NCBI GenBank assembly: GCA_018304505.1
Contig: JAGVWA010000001.1
Coordinates: 85,960 to 149,959 of the forward strand
Origin: Nanobdellati archaeon
GTDB lineage: Archaea; B1Sed10-29; JAGVWA01
Reading direction: 5' to 3'
Length of the DNA stretch: 64,000 nucleotides
Part shown: in pieces, positions 52,416-60,659 of the stretch
Numbering within the stretch: position 1 is the stretch's first letter
Layout of the letters: each line of letters opens with the position of its first letter
Notes under the pieces: generated by a model
Seen by the model: the letters and a program-made list of their open reading frames with translations, nothing else
The model's database searches: none
Told to the model about the DNA's origin: nothing
Program-made: the position numbers and the translations under genes

Positions 52416-53714
52416 ATGAAAGAGATCAACAGGCAGAGCTTGACTTACGAAGCCGGCACTTACGGCGTTTACTTCGCGCTAACATACGCCATGATAACGA
52501 TATTCGCCCTGGCCATTGGCGCATCCAGGACTGAAATCGGAATAATCAGCGCCATACCATTTATTGCCTTGCTGCTGAGCCAAATTCCCGGGTTGCAATT
52601 GTTACAGGGGTTCAAGCGCAAATTCATTATCGTGGCCTTCGACATTATCGAAAGAGCACTATGGATTGGGGTAGGCGTGCTCCTAATTATTGGCTTTAAG
52701 CTCAACGTAGTGAGCTTCATGGTTCTGCTTTTCCTAATGACATTCAACGCCGGCTTAGTCAGCCCGTCATTTAATTCGCTTTTCGGTGACGTCATTTCAA
52801 AACCATACAGGGAGGACGTTTTGAGCAAGCGACAAATACTCGGCAGTGGCCTCGGGATCATTGCCACGCTTTTCGGCGCCTACTTCCTTGACCTGTTTCC
52901 ATCAGATAACTTTAGTGGTTTTGGCTTCCTCCTCATTGCAGGCACCTTGTTTGGTTATCTAACAATCTACTTCCTAAGCAGGATACAAGAACCGATGCTA
53001 AAAGAAGACTCAACTCAACCATTGTCGAGAAAACTGGCAACGACCCCACGGTTTAAGAAACTCCTCATATACATGGGCGTTTTCAATTTCGCGTTCATGT
53101 TCAACTCTCCATTTATTACGGTCTTCAGGATCCAAGAACTCGGCGTAAGCAATGGCTTCATTCTTTTTCTTGCAGCTATAGGTGCCGTTTTCACAATTTT
53201 TGGGTCAAGGCACTGGGCGGTTATTGGCAAACGGTTCGGGGACAAATCCGTACAGGTAATAACCACATCAGTTATCGCCATAACTCCGCTGCTGAACCTC
53301 TTGGTGCCTCCTGACAAGGCCCTTTGGCTCATACCCGTAGAGATCATCGCGTACTTCTTCTTCGCAGGCGTCACATTATCAGGGTACAATCTGTTCCTGG
53401 GAATGAGTGACTCTAAACACCGGGCTACCCAGACAGCTTTGTTGAATGTTGTAATCAGCATATCCCTAATAATTGCCCCCATACTGGCAGGCATCATATC
53501 TGACGAAGTCATTCTGCTTGGCTTTGGTGGGTCTGCACTCGTATTAGTGCTTGGGTCAGTAATGCGGGCCTTCACACTGCTGTTCCTGCTGCCGATTAAA
53601 GAACCACAGATGCTCGAAGAAGAAGACCACTTCGACAAAGTGCTCATGGCGTCACTGCATTTTCAGCACAATGGAGGCCTGCGCACCTTTAAAAAGCTGT
53701 TGCACAGGGGCTAA
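52416..53714 (+). CDS. Major facilitator superfamily transporter
   Basis: A 432-residue protein with about 12 membrane segments in two halves and a loop between TM6 and TM7. GDVISKPYREDVLSKRQILGSG is MFS-like (loop 2-3). Substrate unknown. It starts 6 bp after the aminotransferase and overlaps the convergent EF-Tu-like gene by 4 bp. Confidence 0.85.
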   Translation: MKEINRQSLTYEAGTYGVYFALTYAMITIFALAIGASRTEIGIISAIPFIALLLSQIPGLQLLQGFKRKFIIVAFDIIERALWIGVGVLLIIGFKLNVVSFMVLLFLMTFNAGLVSPSFNSLFGDVISKPYREDVLSKRQILGSGLGIIATLFGAYFLDLFPSDNFSGFGFLLIAGTLFGYLTIYFLSRIQEPMLKEDSTQPLSRKLATTPRFKKLLIYMGVFNFAFMFNSPFITVFRIQELGVSNGFILFLAAIGAVFTIFGSRHWAVIGKRFGDKSVQVITTSVIAITPLLNLLVPPDKALWLIPVEIIAYFFFAGVTLSGYNLFLGMSDSKHRATQTALLNVVISISLIIAPILAGIISDEVILLGFGGSALVLVLGSVMRAFTLLFLLPIKEPQMLEEEDHFDKVLMASLHFQHNGGLRTFKKLLHRG

Positions 53715-54592
53715 GAAACGATAATTCCCGCTCCAACAATTCTCTGTTTTTTGCCTGGGTCAAACACAACAACCATATCATCATCGTTATATGCAAGCCC
53801 TTTCTCGGTCTTTACGGTGCTGTTTTCAAACTCTCCTTGCACGTACTGCAAGCCAAGGCCGACCATGACTTTTTTGGGCACCTCGTCCTGGTAAAATGGA
53901 TTTTTTCTAAATTCGATTTTGAATTCGCTTGCAGACTTGGCCTTTCCAATGACACTGCCCCTACTACACTCGTTTTCATCAGTGCCCTTTAGCGACAAGC
54001 CCACCCTGTCGCCAGCATTGGCTCCTTCATATTCCTTGTCGTGGATCTGAATCGACTTTATCGTGACTTCTTTTTCTGCAGGATGAAGCATAAGCTTGTC
54101 GTATTTCTTTATTGTGCCTTGTTTTAGGTATCCGAGGACAACGAAGCCCACGCTCTTTACGTTGAACGAGTGGTCAATAACCACCATGGGATCGCCCTCA
54201 GATTTCTGTGCTGACAGTTCTTTTGTTTTGTCTATGAGCTTTGGAACGTCATTTTCCATGAACTCATAAGTTGATGCCACGTTGCCTTTAAGCAAAGGCT
54301 CGACTTGCTCCCTAACAACGCCTTCTAGCACAATGATCCCCTTGTCTTTCTTTAGGAAGTCAATCAACAACAGGGTCTCTGCAAGCTGAAAATTCATGGC
54401 CTTCGGCGTCAGGTACAGTATGACCGCGTCGCTCATTGCTACCGCAGTGTACAAGCTCTGGACCTTGTCAGGATACGTTTCAGGCTCGACAAAGCTATCT
54501 CTACGGGCATTATACAATGTTATATCCGTGCTTGTTCCCTTTTTACCAAATTCTTTAGCCAGGCCTTTTTCGCCCAGCACGCTGAATATCAT
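53711..54592 (-). CDS. EF-Tu/SelB-like paralog without GTPase motifs
   Basis: A 293-residue protein. Residues about 120-293 have the EF-Tu domain II/III pattern: VKSVGFVVLGYLKQGTIKKYDKLMLHPAEKEVTIKSIQIHDKEYEGANAGDRVGLSLKG. The first 110 residues have no P-loop (GHVDHGK) or NKxD, so it cannot bind GTP normally. Such EF1-alpha-like paralogs occur in many archaea. ATG 54592 chosen; upstream residues overlap the tRNA-Gln region. Role unknown. Confidence 0.78.
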   Translation of the reverse strand: MIFSVLGEKGLAKEFGKKGTSTDITLYNARRDSFVEPETYPDKVQSLYTAVAMSDAVILYLTPKAMNFQLAETLLLIDFLKKDKGIIVLEGVVREQVEPLLKGNVASTYEFMENDVPKLIDKTKELSAQKSEGDPMVVIDHSFNVKSVGFVVLGYLKQGTIKKYDKLMLHPAEKEVTIKSIQIHDKEYEGANAGDRVGLSLKGTDENECSRGSVIGKAKSASEFKIEFRKNPFYQDEVPKKVMVGLGLQYVQGEFENSTVKTEKGLAYNDDDMVVVFDPGKKQRIVGAGIIVS

Positions 54593-54633
54593 GCAAGTCT
54601 TATAAATAGCAAAGAATAAAATAACTTCTGAAC

Positions 54634-54891
54634 AGTCCCTTAGTCTAGTGGCCATATTGCTATCGCAAGATGCAATTCCATAGAAGGATGACAGGCTCTG
54701 AACCTGTAGACGGCGGTTCGAAACAAGGGACTTCGTCCCCTTGACCCCTGAAAAAACCCACTAGGGTTTTTTCGGGCTTGACAAACGCGCAAGCGTTCTG
54801 TCAAGTCCTGAAATGCCACCCTCGCCTTGGGGCGAAGTGCCATAGTTTCTAGGGGAAGACGAGGCCCTTTGCGAATGTCCGCCAGGGACTA
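54634..54891 (+). tRNA. tRNA-Gln(CTG) with D-loop and T-loop hairpin inserts
   Basis: Acceptor AGTCCCT/AGGGACT with discriminator A at 54891. Anticodon arm ACAGG CTCTGAA CCTGT gives CTG. About 30 bases are inserted in the D-loop between CCATA copies. The T-stem GGCGG (54712) pairs with CCGCC (54879), and the T-loop TTCGAA is broken by about 155 bases (54723-54877) full of hairpins, such as AAAAAACCC/GGGTTTTTT at 54751-54772 and a 12-bp stem at 54777-54805. Excision would restore TTCGAAT. Confidence 0.8.
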
Positions 54892-54932
54892 TACACCCCA
54901 TATAAAACATTACACGGAGATGAAACAAAAAC

Positions 54933-55109
54933 ATGGCAGTAGAATTCGGAGAATTTAAGGGAAACAAAATCATAAAGCTGAAGCGCGACGACCAGGACCC
55001 ATACCCATTCAGCTTCGGGAAAAACAAGGCGAAACTGATAGTAGAAAATTTTGAAGACATCAAGAAGTTCGCAGAGGAAGCGGGAACCGAGGAAGCTGGG
55101 GCAGAGTGA
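54933..55109 (+). CDS. Small archaeal hypothetical protein (58 aa)
   Basis: A 58-residue protein: FKGNKIIKLKRDDQDPYPFSFGKNKAKLIVENFEDIKKFAEE. TATA TATAAAAC lies about 30 bp upstream. Small proteins with this YPFSFGKNKAKLI pattern are, to my knowledge, common in archaea and of unknown role. It sits between two tRNA genes. Confidence 0.65.
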   Translation: MAVEFGEFKGNKIIKLKRDDQDPYPFSFGKNKAKLIVENFEDIKKFAEEAGTEEAGAE

Positions 55110-55126
55110 CCTGGCCGCCCTTTGTT

Positions 55127-55231
55127 GGGCCCGTGGTCTAGTGCTTTCCCGTCTCACGGGCGGGGAGCGGAAAACGGCATGACGCTGCTTTCACAGAGCA
55201 GAGATCAGGAGTTCAAATCTCCTCGGGCCCA
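55127..55231 (+). tRNA. tRNA-Val(CAC) with D-loop insert
   Basis: Acceptor GGGCCCG/CGGGCCC, discriminator A. Anticodon stem CTGCT/AGCAG, anticodon CAC at 55192-55194. The D-loop holds about 34 extra bases (55142-55175) with a CCCG/CGGG hairpin, ending GGAAAAC before GG. No anticodon intron. Confidence 0.88.
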
Positions 55232-55274
55232 TCACACCTTTTATAGTACAAAATGCATAAAGTAAAAGGTACGC

Positions 55275-56177
55275 ATGAACTTTAGGAACAGAAACTTTGT
55301 TTCTTTACACGATTTTTCAAAAGAAGAAATAGAACATGTGTTTAAAACAGCAGATTCTATTCATGAAAAAAAAGATATCTGCGCAGGGAAAATTCTTGCA
55401 ACCTTATTTTATGAACCAAGCACTAGAACAAGACTTAGTTTTGAAAGCGCAATGCATCGACTTGGAGGAAATGTAATAGGCTTTACAGATATAGCAACAA
55501 CAAGTGTAAAAAAAGGAGAAACAATTGCTGACACTGGACGAAGTGTAGAATGTTATTCAGATATTATTGTTTTAAGACATCCTGATGATGGTGCAGCAAA
55601 GATAATGGCGGATTATACAAAAGTTCCCATAATAAACGGGGGGGATGGAAGCCATCAACACCCAACACAGACTTTACTAGATATGTACACCATAAGACAG
55701 GAACTTGGAAAATTAAAAGGATTAAAAATCGGGATATGCGGGGATTTAAAGTATGGAAGAACAGCACACTCACTAGCAGAAGGCCTCTCATTGTATAATA
55801 ATGAATTTATCTTTGCTTCACCAGAAGAGTTAAAACTCCCAGACTATGCTAAAAGAAAACTCGATGAAAAAAACATAAAATATGAAGAAAAAAGAGAACT
55901 AAAAGATACTTTAGACGTTGATGTATTATACATGACAAGAATACAAAAAGAAAGATTCCACGATCCAATAGAATATGAACGAGTGAAAAATAACACAATA
56001 CTAACAAAGGAACTCGGACAAAAAACAAATGCACTGATAATGCACCCATTGCCACGAGTAAATGAAATCGCTTATGAAATAGATGAAAAACAAAACGCAG
56101 CATACTTTCGACAAATGAAATACGGTGTAACCGTAAGAATGGCATTAATATCATTATTACTAGGTGTTGTTGAATGA
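55275..56177 (+). CDS. pyrB: Aspartate carbamoyltransferase catalytic subunit
   Basis: A 300-residue enzyme: FYEPSTRTRLSFESAM (carbamoyl-phosphate site), GGDGSHQHPTQTLLDMYTI, and LMHPLPRVNEI. Second step of pyrimidine synthesis. Its codons are A/T-rich, unlike the flanking genes. It overlaps pyrI by 4 bp and lies between tRNA-Val and tRNA-Glu. Confidence 0.96.
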   Translation: MNFRNRNFVSLHDFSKEEIEHVFKTADSIHEKKDICAGKILATLFYEPSTRTRLSFESAMHRLGGNVIGFTDIATTSVKKGETIADTGRSVECYSDIIVLRHPDDGAAKIMADYTKVPIINGGDGSHQHPTQTLLDMYTIRQELGKLKGLKIGICGDLKYGRTAHSLAEGLSLYNNEFIFASPEELKLPDYAKRKLDEKNIKYEEKRELKDTLDVDVLYMTRIQKERFHDPIEYERVKNNTILTKELGQKTNALIMHPLPRVNEIAYEIDEKQNAAYFRQMKYGVTVRMALISLLLGVVE

Positions 56178-56596
56178 TGAGAATGGTTGAAAACATCAAA
56201 CAAGGAACTGTAATAGATCACATACCTAGTGGAAAAGCATTAGATTGCTTAGACCTACTATGTTATAATAACAAAACAAGATTATTCATGGCAGTAAATG
56301 TTCCTTCAAATAAAATGATTAGTAAAGATATACTAAAACTTGAAAACGTATTCTTATCAGAAGATGAAATTAATAAAATAGCAATAATTGCACCAATAGC
56401 GACCGTATCAATTATAGAAAATGAAAAAATAGTTAAAAAGTTTAAAGTTGAACTTCCAAATCAAATTAAAAACTTTCAAAAATGTGTTAATCCAAAATGT
56501 GTAACTAATACTGAACATTATTTGCAACCATTACACAATGTTAATAAAAAAAGAAATGCACTAGAATGTGCTTATTGTGAAAGAACATTGCATTAA
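56174..56596 (+). CDS. pyrI: Aspartate carbamoyltransferase regulatory subunit
   Basis: A 140-residue protein: GTVIDHIPSGKALDCL at the N-terminal allosteric domain, and four zinc cysteines near the end (CVNPKC and CAYC). Binds CTP/ATP and bridges PyrB trimers. Same A/T-rich codon use as pyrB. Confidence 0.95.
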   Translation: MMRMVENIKQGTVIDHIPSGKALDCLDLLCYNNKTRLFMAVNVPSNKMISKDILKLENVFLSEDEINKIAIIAPIATVSIIENEKIVKKFKVELPNQIKNFQKCVNPKCVTNTEHYLQPLHNVNKKRNALECAYCERTLH

Positions 56597-56685
56597 AGAT
56601 GCTTTGCCATATACGAAAACATAAACTTCCCTGGAAAAGCAGAAGCTGTTTTTATAAAGGGACAGGTACAATAATAGAGACTAAT

Positions 56686-56872
56686 GTCCCGTTAGTCTAG
56701 TGGCCATCTGCTGCCTCTTCACTGGGGAGCAGCAGGCCAAGAGGATCTCGCCCTCTCATACCTCTCCTACCGAATTGGGGGGTGGGGTGAAGAAAGGCGG
56801 GGACGCGGGTTCAAAGCGCAACGAGTTAGGCTCATTGGCCTTTCTCCTGCGGAGAAAATCCCGCACGGGGCA
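56686..56872 (+). tRNA. tRNA-Glu(CTC) with three hairpin inserts
   Basis: Acceptor GTCCCGT/ACGGGGC, discriminator A at 56872. Anticodon arm AGAGG ATCTCGC CCTCT gives CTC. Inserts: D-loop about 56706-56736 (CTGCTG/CAGCAG hairpin between GGCCA copies), a variable-region insert near 56757-56797, and a T-loop insert 56816-56858 carrying a TTTCTCC/GGAGAAA stem. Removing them restores normal D-, variable and T-arms. T-stem GCGGG/CCCGC. Confidence 0.72.
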
Positions 56873-57080
56873 TTACTGGCCTGCCGAAAGGCGGTCGCGA
56901 ATCACCCCTACGCAATCGGGTAAGACCGCACGGGGCATAGCAATGGCTTCAGCCATTGCATTTCGGCTTGCACATTCGATAGCACTATGCTTTTGAGCGA
57001 AGCGAACGGCATGTCAGAATATCTGCTCGAAAGCGGACACGCCCGACGGGGCGTTCCATGCATGTTCTAATTCCGCAAGG
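56873..57080 (+). repeat. Hairpin array and duplicated tRNA-Glu 3' end
   Basis: CCGCACGGGGCA at 56926-56937 repeats the tRNA-Glu 3' end (56861-56872). Hairpins surround it: a perfect 9-bp GCAATGGCT/AGCCATTGC at 56940-56959, a GCCTGCC..GGCGG element near 56880, and CGCCC/GGGCG near 57039. No credible ORF. Confidence 0.65.
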
Positions 57081-57136
57081 AAGGATTATATACTCCAAAA
57101 CTGATAATATATCCAACATAAGCGGTGATTTAGTAT

Positions 57137-57292
57137 ATGGCAAAACCGATATCTCAAACTCCAACATTAACTGGGAAAATGGCTGATGAATTCATAAAAC
57201 AAATGCTAAAAAAACCAACATCCACAAGAATACAACAGCTACGTCGAACATACAGCAAAATATTCAGACCCCCTTACATAAAAAACTTCTAA
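57137..57292 (+). CDS. Small protein upstream of GNAT, antitoxin-like
   Basis: A 51-residue protein: MAKPISQTPTLTGKMADEFIKQMLKK, then a basic helix and PPYIKNF. The TPTL.G..A..F pattern occurs in small partners encoded before GNAT or PIN toxins. TATA ATTATATACT at 57086 upstream. It may be the antitoxin of the broken GNAT gene. Confidence 0.5.
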   Translation: MAKPISQTPTLTGKMADEFIKQMLKKPTSTRIQQLRRTYSKIFRPPYIKNF

Positions 57293-57316
57293 AGCAAATC
57301 CACGCGAGCAAAAACA

Positions 57317-57952
57317 ATGTCCCCATCACGACCTTCAAACACGGAGTTCATAGAAAATTTATAAATTCGCCCACTAACAGACGAAAACAAACACTTAATA
57401 AACACTTTTGAGAGCACAGACAAAGGACTAAACAACTGGCTAAGGGAAAATGCACTTGAGGGCCAAGATCGCCTAATCTCAAAAACATTCATGGTAATGC
57501 ACCCCGAACATGGTTGCGTCGGCTACTTCTCTCTTTTAACAGACAGTATAAACCTAAAGCCAAACAAAGAACTAAAACAAAAATGGGAATCAAAAGGTAT
57601 TAGATTCAATGCCCTACCCGCATTAAAAATAGGGCGGCTCGCAACCCACAAGGATCATGAGGGTAAAGGCATAGGCCGAACAATGATAGCAAACATACTA
57701 CTCGCTGTACTAACTTCCATCATACCTAAAGCAGGATGCAGATACATAACAGTAGATGCACTACCAAACGCTGTCCAGTGGTATGAACAACTCAAGTTCA
57801 AAAAACTTGAAAAAGCAAAAGAACACCAACACAATGTAGCAATGTATCTCGATCTTGAAGAGTTATTCACTGCATTCATCAACAAAATAAAAGAGACTGT
57901 GGGCGATCAGGGGCATGCCAGCACGGGGCATCCGCCTTTTTATTATCCATGA
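57317..57952 (+). pseudogene. GNAT acetyltransferase (TacT-like toxin), split by a stop codon
   Basis: From ATG 57317 the frame reads 15 codons, then TAA at 57362-57364, then continues IRPLTDENKHLINTFESTDKGLNNWLRENAL to a GNAT core (GRLATHKDHEGKGIGRTMIANILL, GCRYITVDALPNAVQWYEQLKF) ending at 57952. The family is TacT-like toxin acetyltransferase acting on aminoacyl-tRNA. An internal ATG at 57491 could still make a shortened form lacking the N-terminal segment. Confidence 0.7.
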
Positions 57953-57966
57953 TACTGAAATACATC

Positions 57967-58674
57967 ATGGCTGAAAACCAAAAGCTCACAAGATTCGACA
58001 CAGGAATTGACAAGCTTAACAAAATGTTATCAGGGGGTTTTCCAGAGGACTCTGTAATCATGCTGCTCGGCCCGCCCGGCATTGGCAAGTCAAGTTTTTG
58101 CATGCAAGCCGCATACCGCAATGCAGTGAAAGGAACCAAAGTGCTTTACTTGACGACGGGCGCATCTCCCGAATCAGTAAAAGAAACCATGAAGGAATTC
58201 GGTTTCAACTTGCAGCAGAACGAGAAGAACATAATTTTCATTGACGGCTACTCGTGGCGCGAAGGCTCAAGGAAAAATGAAAATGCGGGCTACGTGCTGA
58301 AGAACATGACCAACCTAACAGAAGCCATAGTCATTATTAAAAAGGCTCTTTCAGATAACGATTTTAAAAATGGTTTAGTAATAGTCGATTCTGCTTCTGA
58401 TTTTGTTATGTATGCGGACAAGAGGCCATTGTTCAAGTTCTTCCAAATCCTCATCGCCGAAATAAGAGAGAATCCAAAAACGATCGGCCTGATCAGTATT
58501 GAAGAAGGCATGCATGACTTAAAGGACGTTTCAACCATAACTTATCTGGCTGATGGCGAATTACAATTCGAGTTTAATGGTGAAAATAGGTTTTTCAAAG
58601 TTAACAAAATGGCACAGACCCATCACACGCTAGACCCGATAAACTTCGAGATAAACAAAGGCAAAGTCGTGTAA
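57967..58674 (+). CDS. KaiC-like ATPase (paralog 1)
   Basis: A 235-residue single RecA domain: FDTGIDKLNKMLSGGFPEDS, Walker A GPPGIGKS, a Thr-rich second strand, Walker B VIVDSASDF. ATG 57967 chosen by TATA spacing. About 40% of its visible motifs match the next gene, so a tandem duplication is likely. Confidence 0.88.
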   Translation: MAENQKLTRFDTGIDKLNKMLSGGFPEDSVIMLLGPPGIGKSSFCMQAAYRNAVKGTKVLYLTTGASPESVKETMKEFGFNLQQNEKNIIFIDGYSWREGSRKNENAGYVLKNMTNLTEAIVIIKKALSDNDFKNGLVIVDSASDFVMYADKRPLFKFFQILIAEIRENPKTIGLISIEEGMHDLKDVSTITYLADGELQFEFNGENRFFKVNKMAQTHHTLDPINFEINKGKVV

Positions 58675-58734
58675 TGATTCGGCATGCACACAATCACCAC
58701 ATTGTTTAATAATCGTGGCTGCTTCTAGAAAACA

Positions 58735-59433
58735 ATGAGATACAGCACGGGCATCAAGCAGCTCAATGATTTAATGGAAGGAGGAATCCCTGAAAAATCG
58801 GCAGTGATGTTGCTTGGGCCCCCGGGTGCTGGAAAATCAACTTTCACTTTTGAAATGACCTACACAAACTTGAACGACAAGGTCCCGTGCATCTACCTCA
58901 CTACTAATGACAAGCCAGACATGGTGCGCAGAAAGATGCTTGCCTTCAACTTTGATATTTCAAAACATGCCGACTTAATGATATTCATTGACGGATATTC
59001 ATGGCGCAGGTCACCAGGTAACTCTGGAGGGTACTTGCTGAAGAGCATCACAAATTTAACAGATGCCATCATAACCATAAAAACCGCAATGAAAGACAAC
59101 GATTTCAAGAACGGCCTCTTTATTATCGACTCGCTGTCAGACTTCCTGCTGTATAATGAGCCCCAGGAGCTTTACAAGTTTCTCCAGATAATCACGGCGG
59201 AAATCAAGAAAACCAATTCAGTAGGCCTAGTAAGCATTGAAGAAGACCTGCACGACCAGAAGGCCATAAGCACCCTCTCATACCTAACAGACGGGGTTAT
59301 GAAAATGAAAACTGCCGATGGACAGAGGCAACTGCAGATCCAGAAGATGCCAAGGACAAAACACAAGCTCGGCTGGGTCAACTTCACCATCAACAAGGGC
59401 ATCGAACTATATGTACAGGAGTTTTTCGAATGA
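58735..59433 (+). CDS. KaiC-like ATPase (paralog 2)
   Basis: A 232-residue RecA-fold ATPase: STGIKQLNDLMEGGIPEKS, Walker A GPPGAGKS, FIDGYSWRRSPGNSGGYLLKSITNLTDAI shared with paralog 1, Walker B FIIDSLSDF. Overlaps the next membrane gene by 4 bp, so it is coupled to it. Confidence 0.9.
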   Translation: MRYSTGIKQLNDLMEGGIPEKSAVMLLGPPGAGKSTFTFEMTYTNLNDKVPCIYLTTNDKPDMVRRKMLAFNFDISKHADLMIFIDGYSWRRSPGNSGGYLLKSITNLTDAIITIKTAMKDNDFKNGLFIIDSLSDFLLYNEPQELYKFLQIITAEIKKTNSVGLVSIEEDLHDQKAISTLSYLTDGVMKMKTADGQRQLQIQKMPRTKHKLGWVNFTINKGIELYVQEFFE

Positions 59434-59807
59434 ACGTGCTTACTAAAAACTTGGGAAAATCGCTGTTGGCAGCCAACATCATCGTGCTTGCCGCTATGTT
59501 GGCAAACACCTTCCTTAGCTATTTAAGCCTCGACAATTCCGTCCTGCTTTTGGCAAACCTCGGAAGCGTTTTAGCAGCCACAACGATTGCGTATTACGTT
59601 TTCAGAACCCAGCAGCTGTTCCACACCAAGAATTTGAAGTTCGCGCTTGCTGGTTTTGTCAGCGTTGCCATTGGGTACACGCTAAGCTTCATAGAACTCT
59701 TAGGCCACGCAGAAGTGTCAATACCACTGCTGGTGCTGATAAACATCCTAATAGCCGGGGGGTATGTCCTCGTGGCTATTGCAATGGGGGGCTCAAAATG
59801 GCAATAG
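59430..59807 (+). CDS. Four-pass membrane protein
   Basis: A 125-residue protein with about four hydrophobic segments, basic start, no polar motifs. It lies between a KaiC-like ATPase and another small membrane protein (10-bp overlap), suggesting one complex. Not recognised. Confidence 0.65.
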   Translation: MNVLTKNLGKSLLAANIIVLAAMLANTFLSYLSLDNSVLLLANLGSVLAATTIAYYVFRTQQLFHTKNLKFALAGFVSVAIGYTLSFIELLGHAEVSIPLLVLINILIAGGYVLVAIAMGGSKWQ

Positions 59808-60091
59808 AGCAGACCCTGCTGGATTTCTATCTATACACCACACTGCTGTCTGCAGGCATCTTCGTAATCATATTTGCGCAGCTGCTGCTGAAGTATTTGA
59901 AAAAAGGCAACAGACTGCACATGTGGGCCATGCTTGGCTTCCTCATGCTGGTTGTGCAAGAGTCCATTGTGCTGAACTGGGTCATAGTAGGCAATGGCTT
60001 CTTTAGCAGGCCGTGGCAACTGCAGACACTTTCGCTGATGCTGTCCCTGGCCCTCATCGGACTCGCAATGACCGGCAAGATAAAGGACTAA
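59798..60091 (+). CDS. Three-pass membrane protein
   Basis: A 97-residue protein with about three hydrophobic segments and a HMWAM turn. It overlaps the upstream membrane gene. Likely the third member of a KaiC/membrane unit. Not recognised. Confidence 0.6.
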   Translation: MAIEQTLLDFYLYTTLLSAGIFVIIFAQLLLKYLKKGNRLHMWAMLGFLMLVVQESIVLNWVIVGNGFFSRPWQLQTLSLMLSLALIGLAMTGKIKD

Positions 60092-60148
60092 AGAAACTGA
60101 ATGCGAAGAGACGCAGGCTTTATTAAGCCCCGCCCCGATATTAGACAC

Positions 60149-60601
60149 ATGGTATCGAAACTGGACCAGACTGACATATTGATTTTGAAGGAACTCTTAA
60201 GGGACGCGCGCCAGAGCTTCAGGCAGATCGCAGAAAAACTGGAAATCGCCCCCGGAACTGTGCAAAGCAGAATCCAGAAACTCGAGAGCCAGGGCATCAT
60301 TCAGGCCTATCGCGCAAAACTTAACTATGAAAAACTCGGGTACACGTTCAGCGCCCTGATCGGGGTGCAGACCTCCAGAGACAAGCTGCAACGGCTCGTC
60401 GAGCACCTGAAAAAGAATCCATACGTTTATGGAATACACATAACAACAGGGGAGTACGACCTTTTTGTGGGCGTGAGAATGAAGAGCTTTGAAGAGCTCT
60501 CTACATTTCTACAGAAAGACCTGATGCCGGAATACGCCGACAAGACAACTACGTTCATGGTGCTCGAAACCAAAAAAGAGGCCCACACGCTACTAGAATA
60601 A
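60149..60601 (+). CDS. Lrp/AsnC-family regulator
   Basis: A 150-residue protein: LDQTDILILKELLRDARQSFRQIAEKLEIAPGTVQSRIQKLESQGIIQ (HTH) and a RAM domain (GVQTSRDKLQRLVEHLKKNPYVYGIHITTGEYDLFVGVRM). ATG 60149 is chosen because TATA-like TTTATTAAG (60119) lies about 30 bp upstream. Could control the KaiC unit or TrkHA nearby. Confidence 0.9.
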   Translation: MVSKLDQTDILILKELLRDARQSFRQIAEKLEIAPGTVQSRIQKLESQGIIQAYRAKLNYEKLGYTFSALIGVQTSRDKLQRLVEHLKKNPYVYGIHITTGEYDLFVGVRMKSFEELSTFLQKDLMPEYADKTTTFMVLETKKEAHTLLE

Positions 60602-60659
60602 AAAACCCCTCCCAAAAAAAACTTGCTCATAAAATTACTGAAAACGAAAGGTAAAAAAG

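Noticed and set aside
56700-56996. An ORF in the tRNA-Glu region
   Set aside because: It lies in the tRNA and hairpin array; composition and hairpins explain the open frame.
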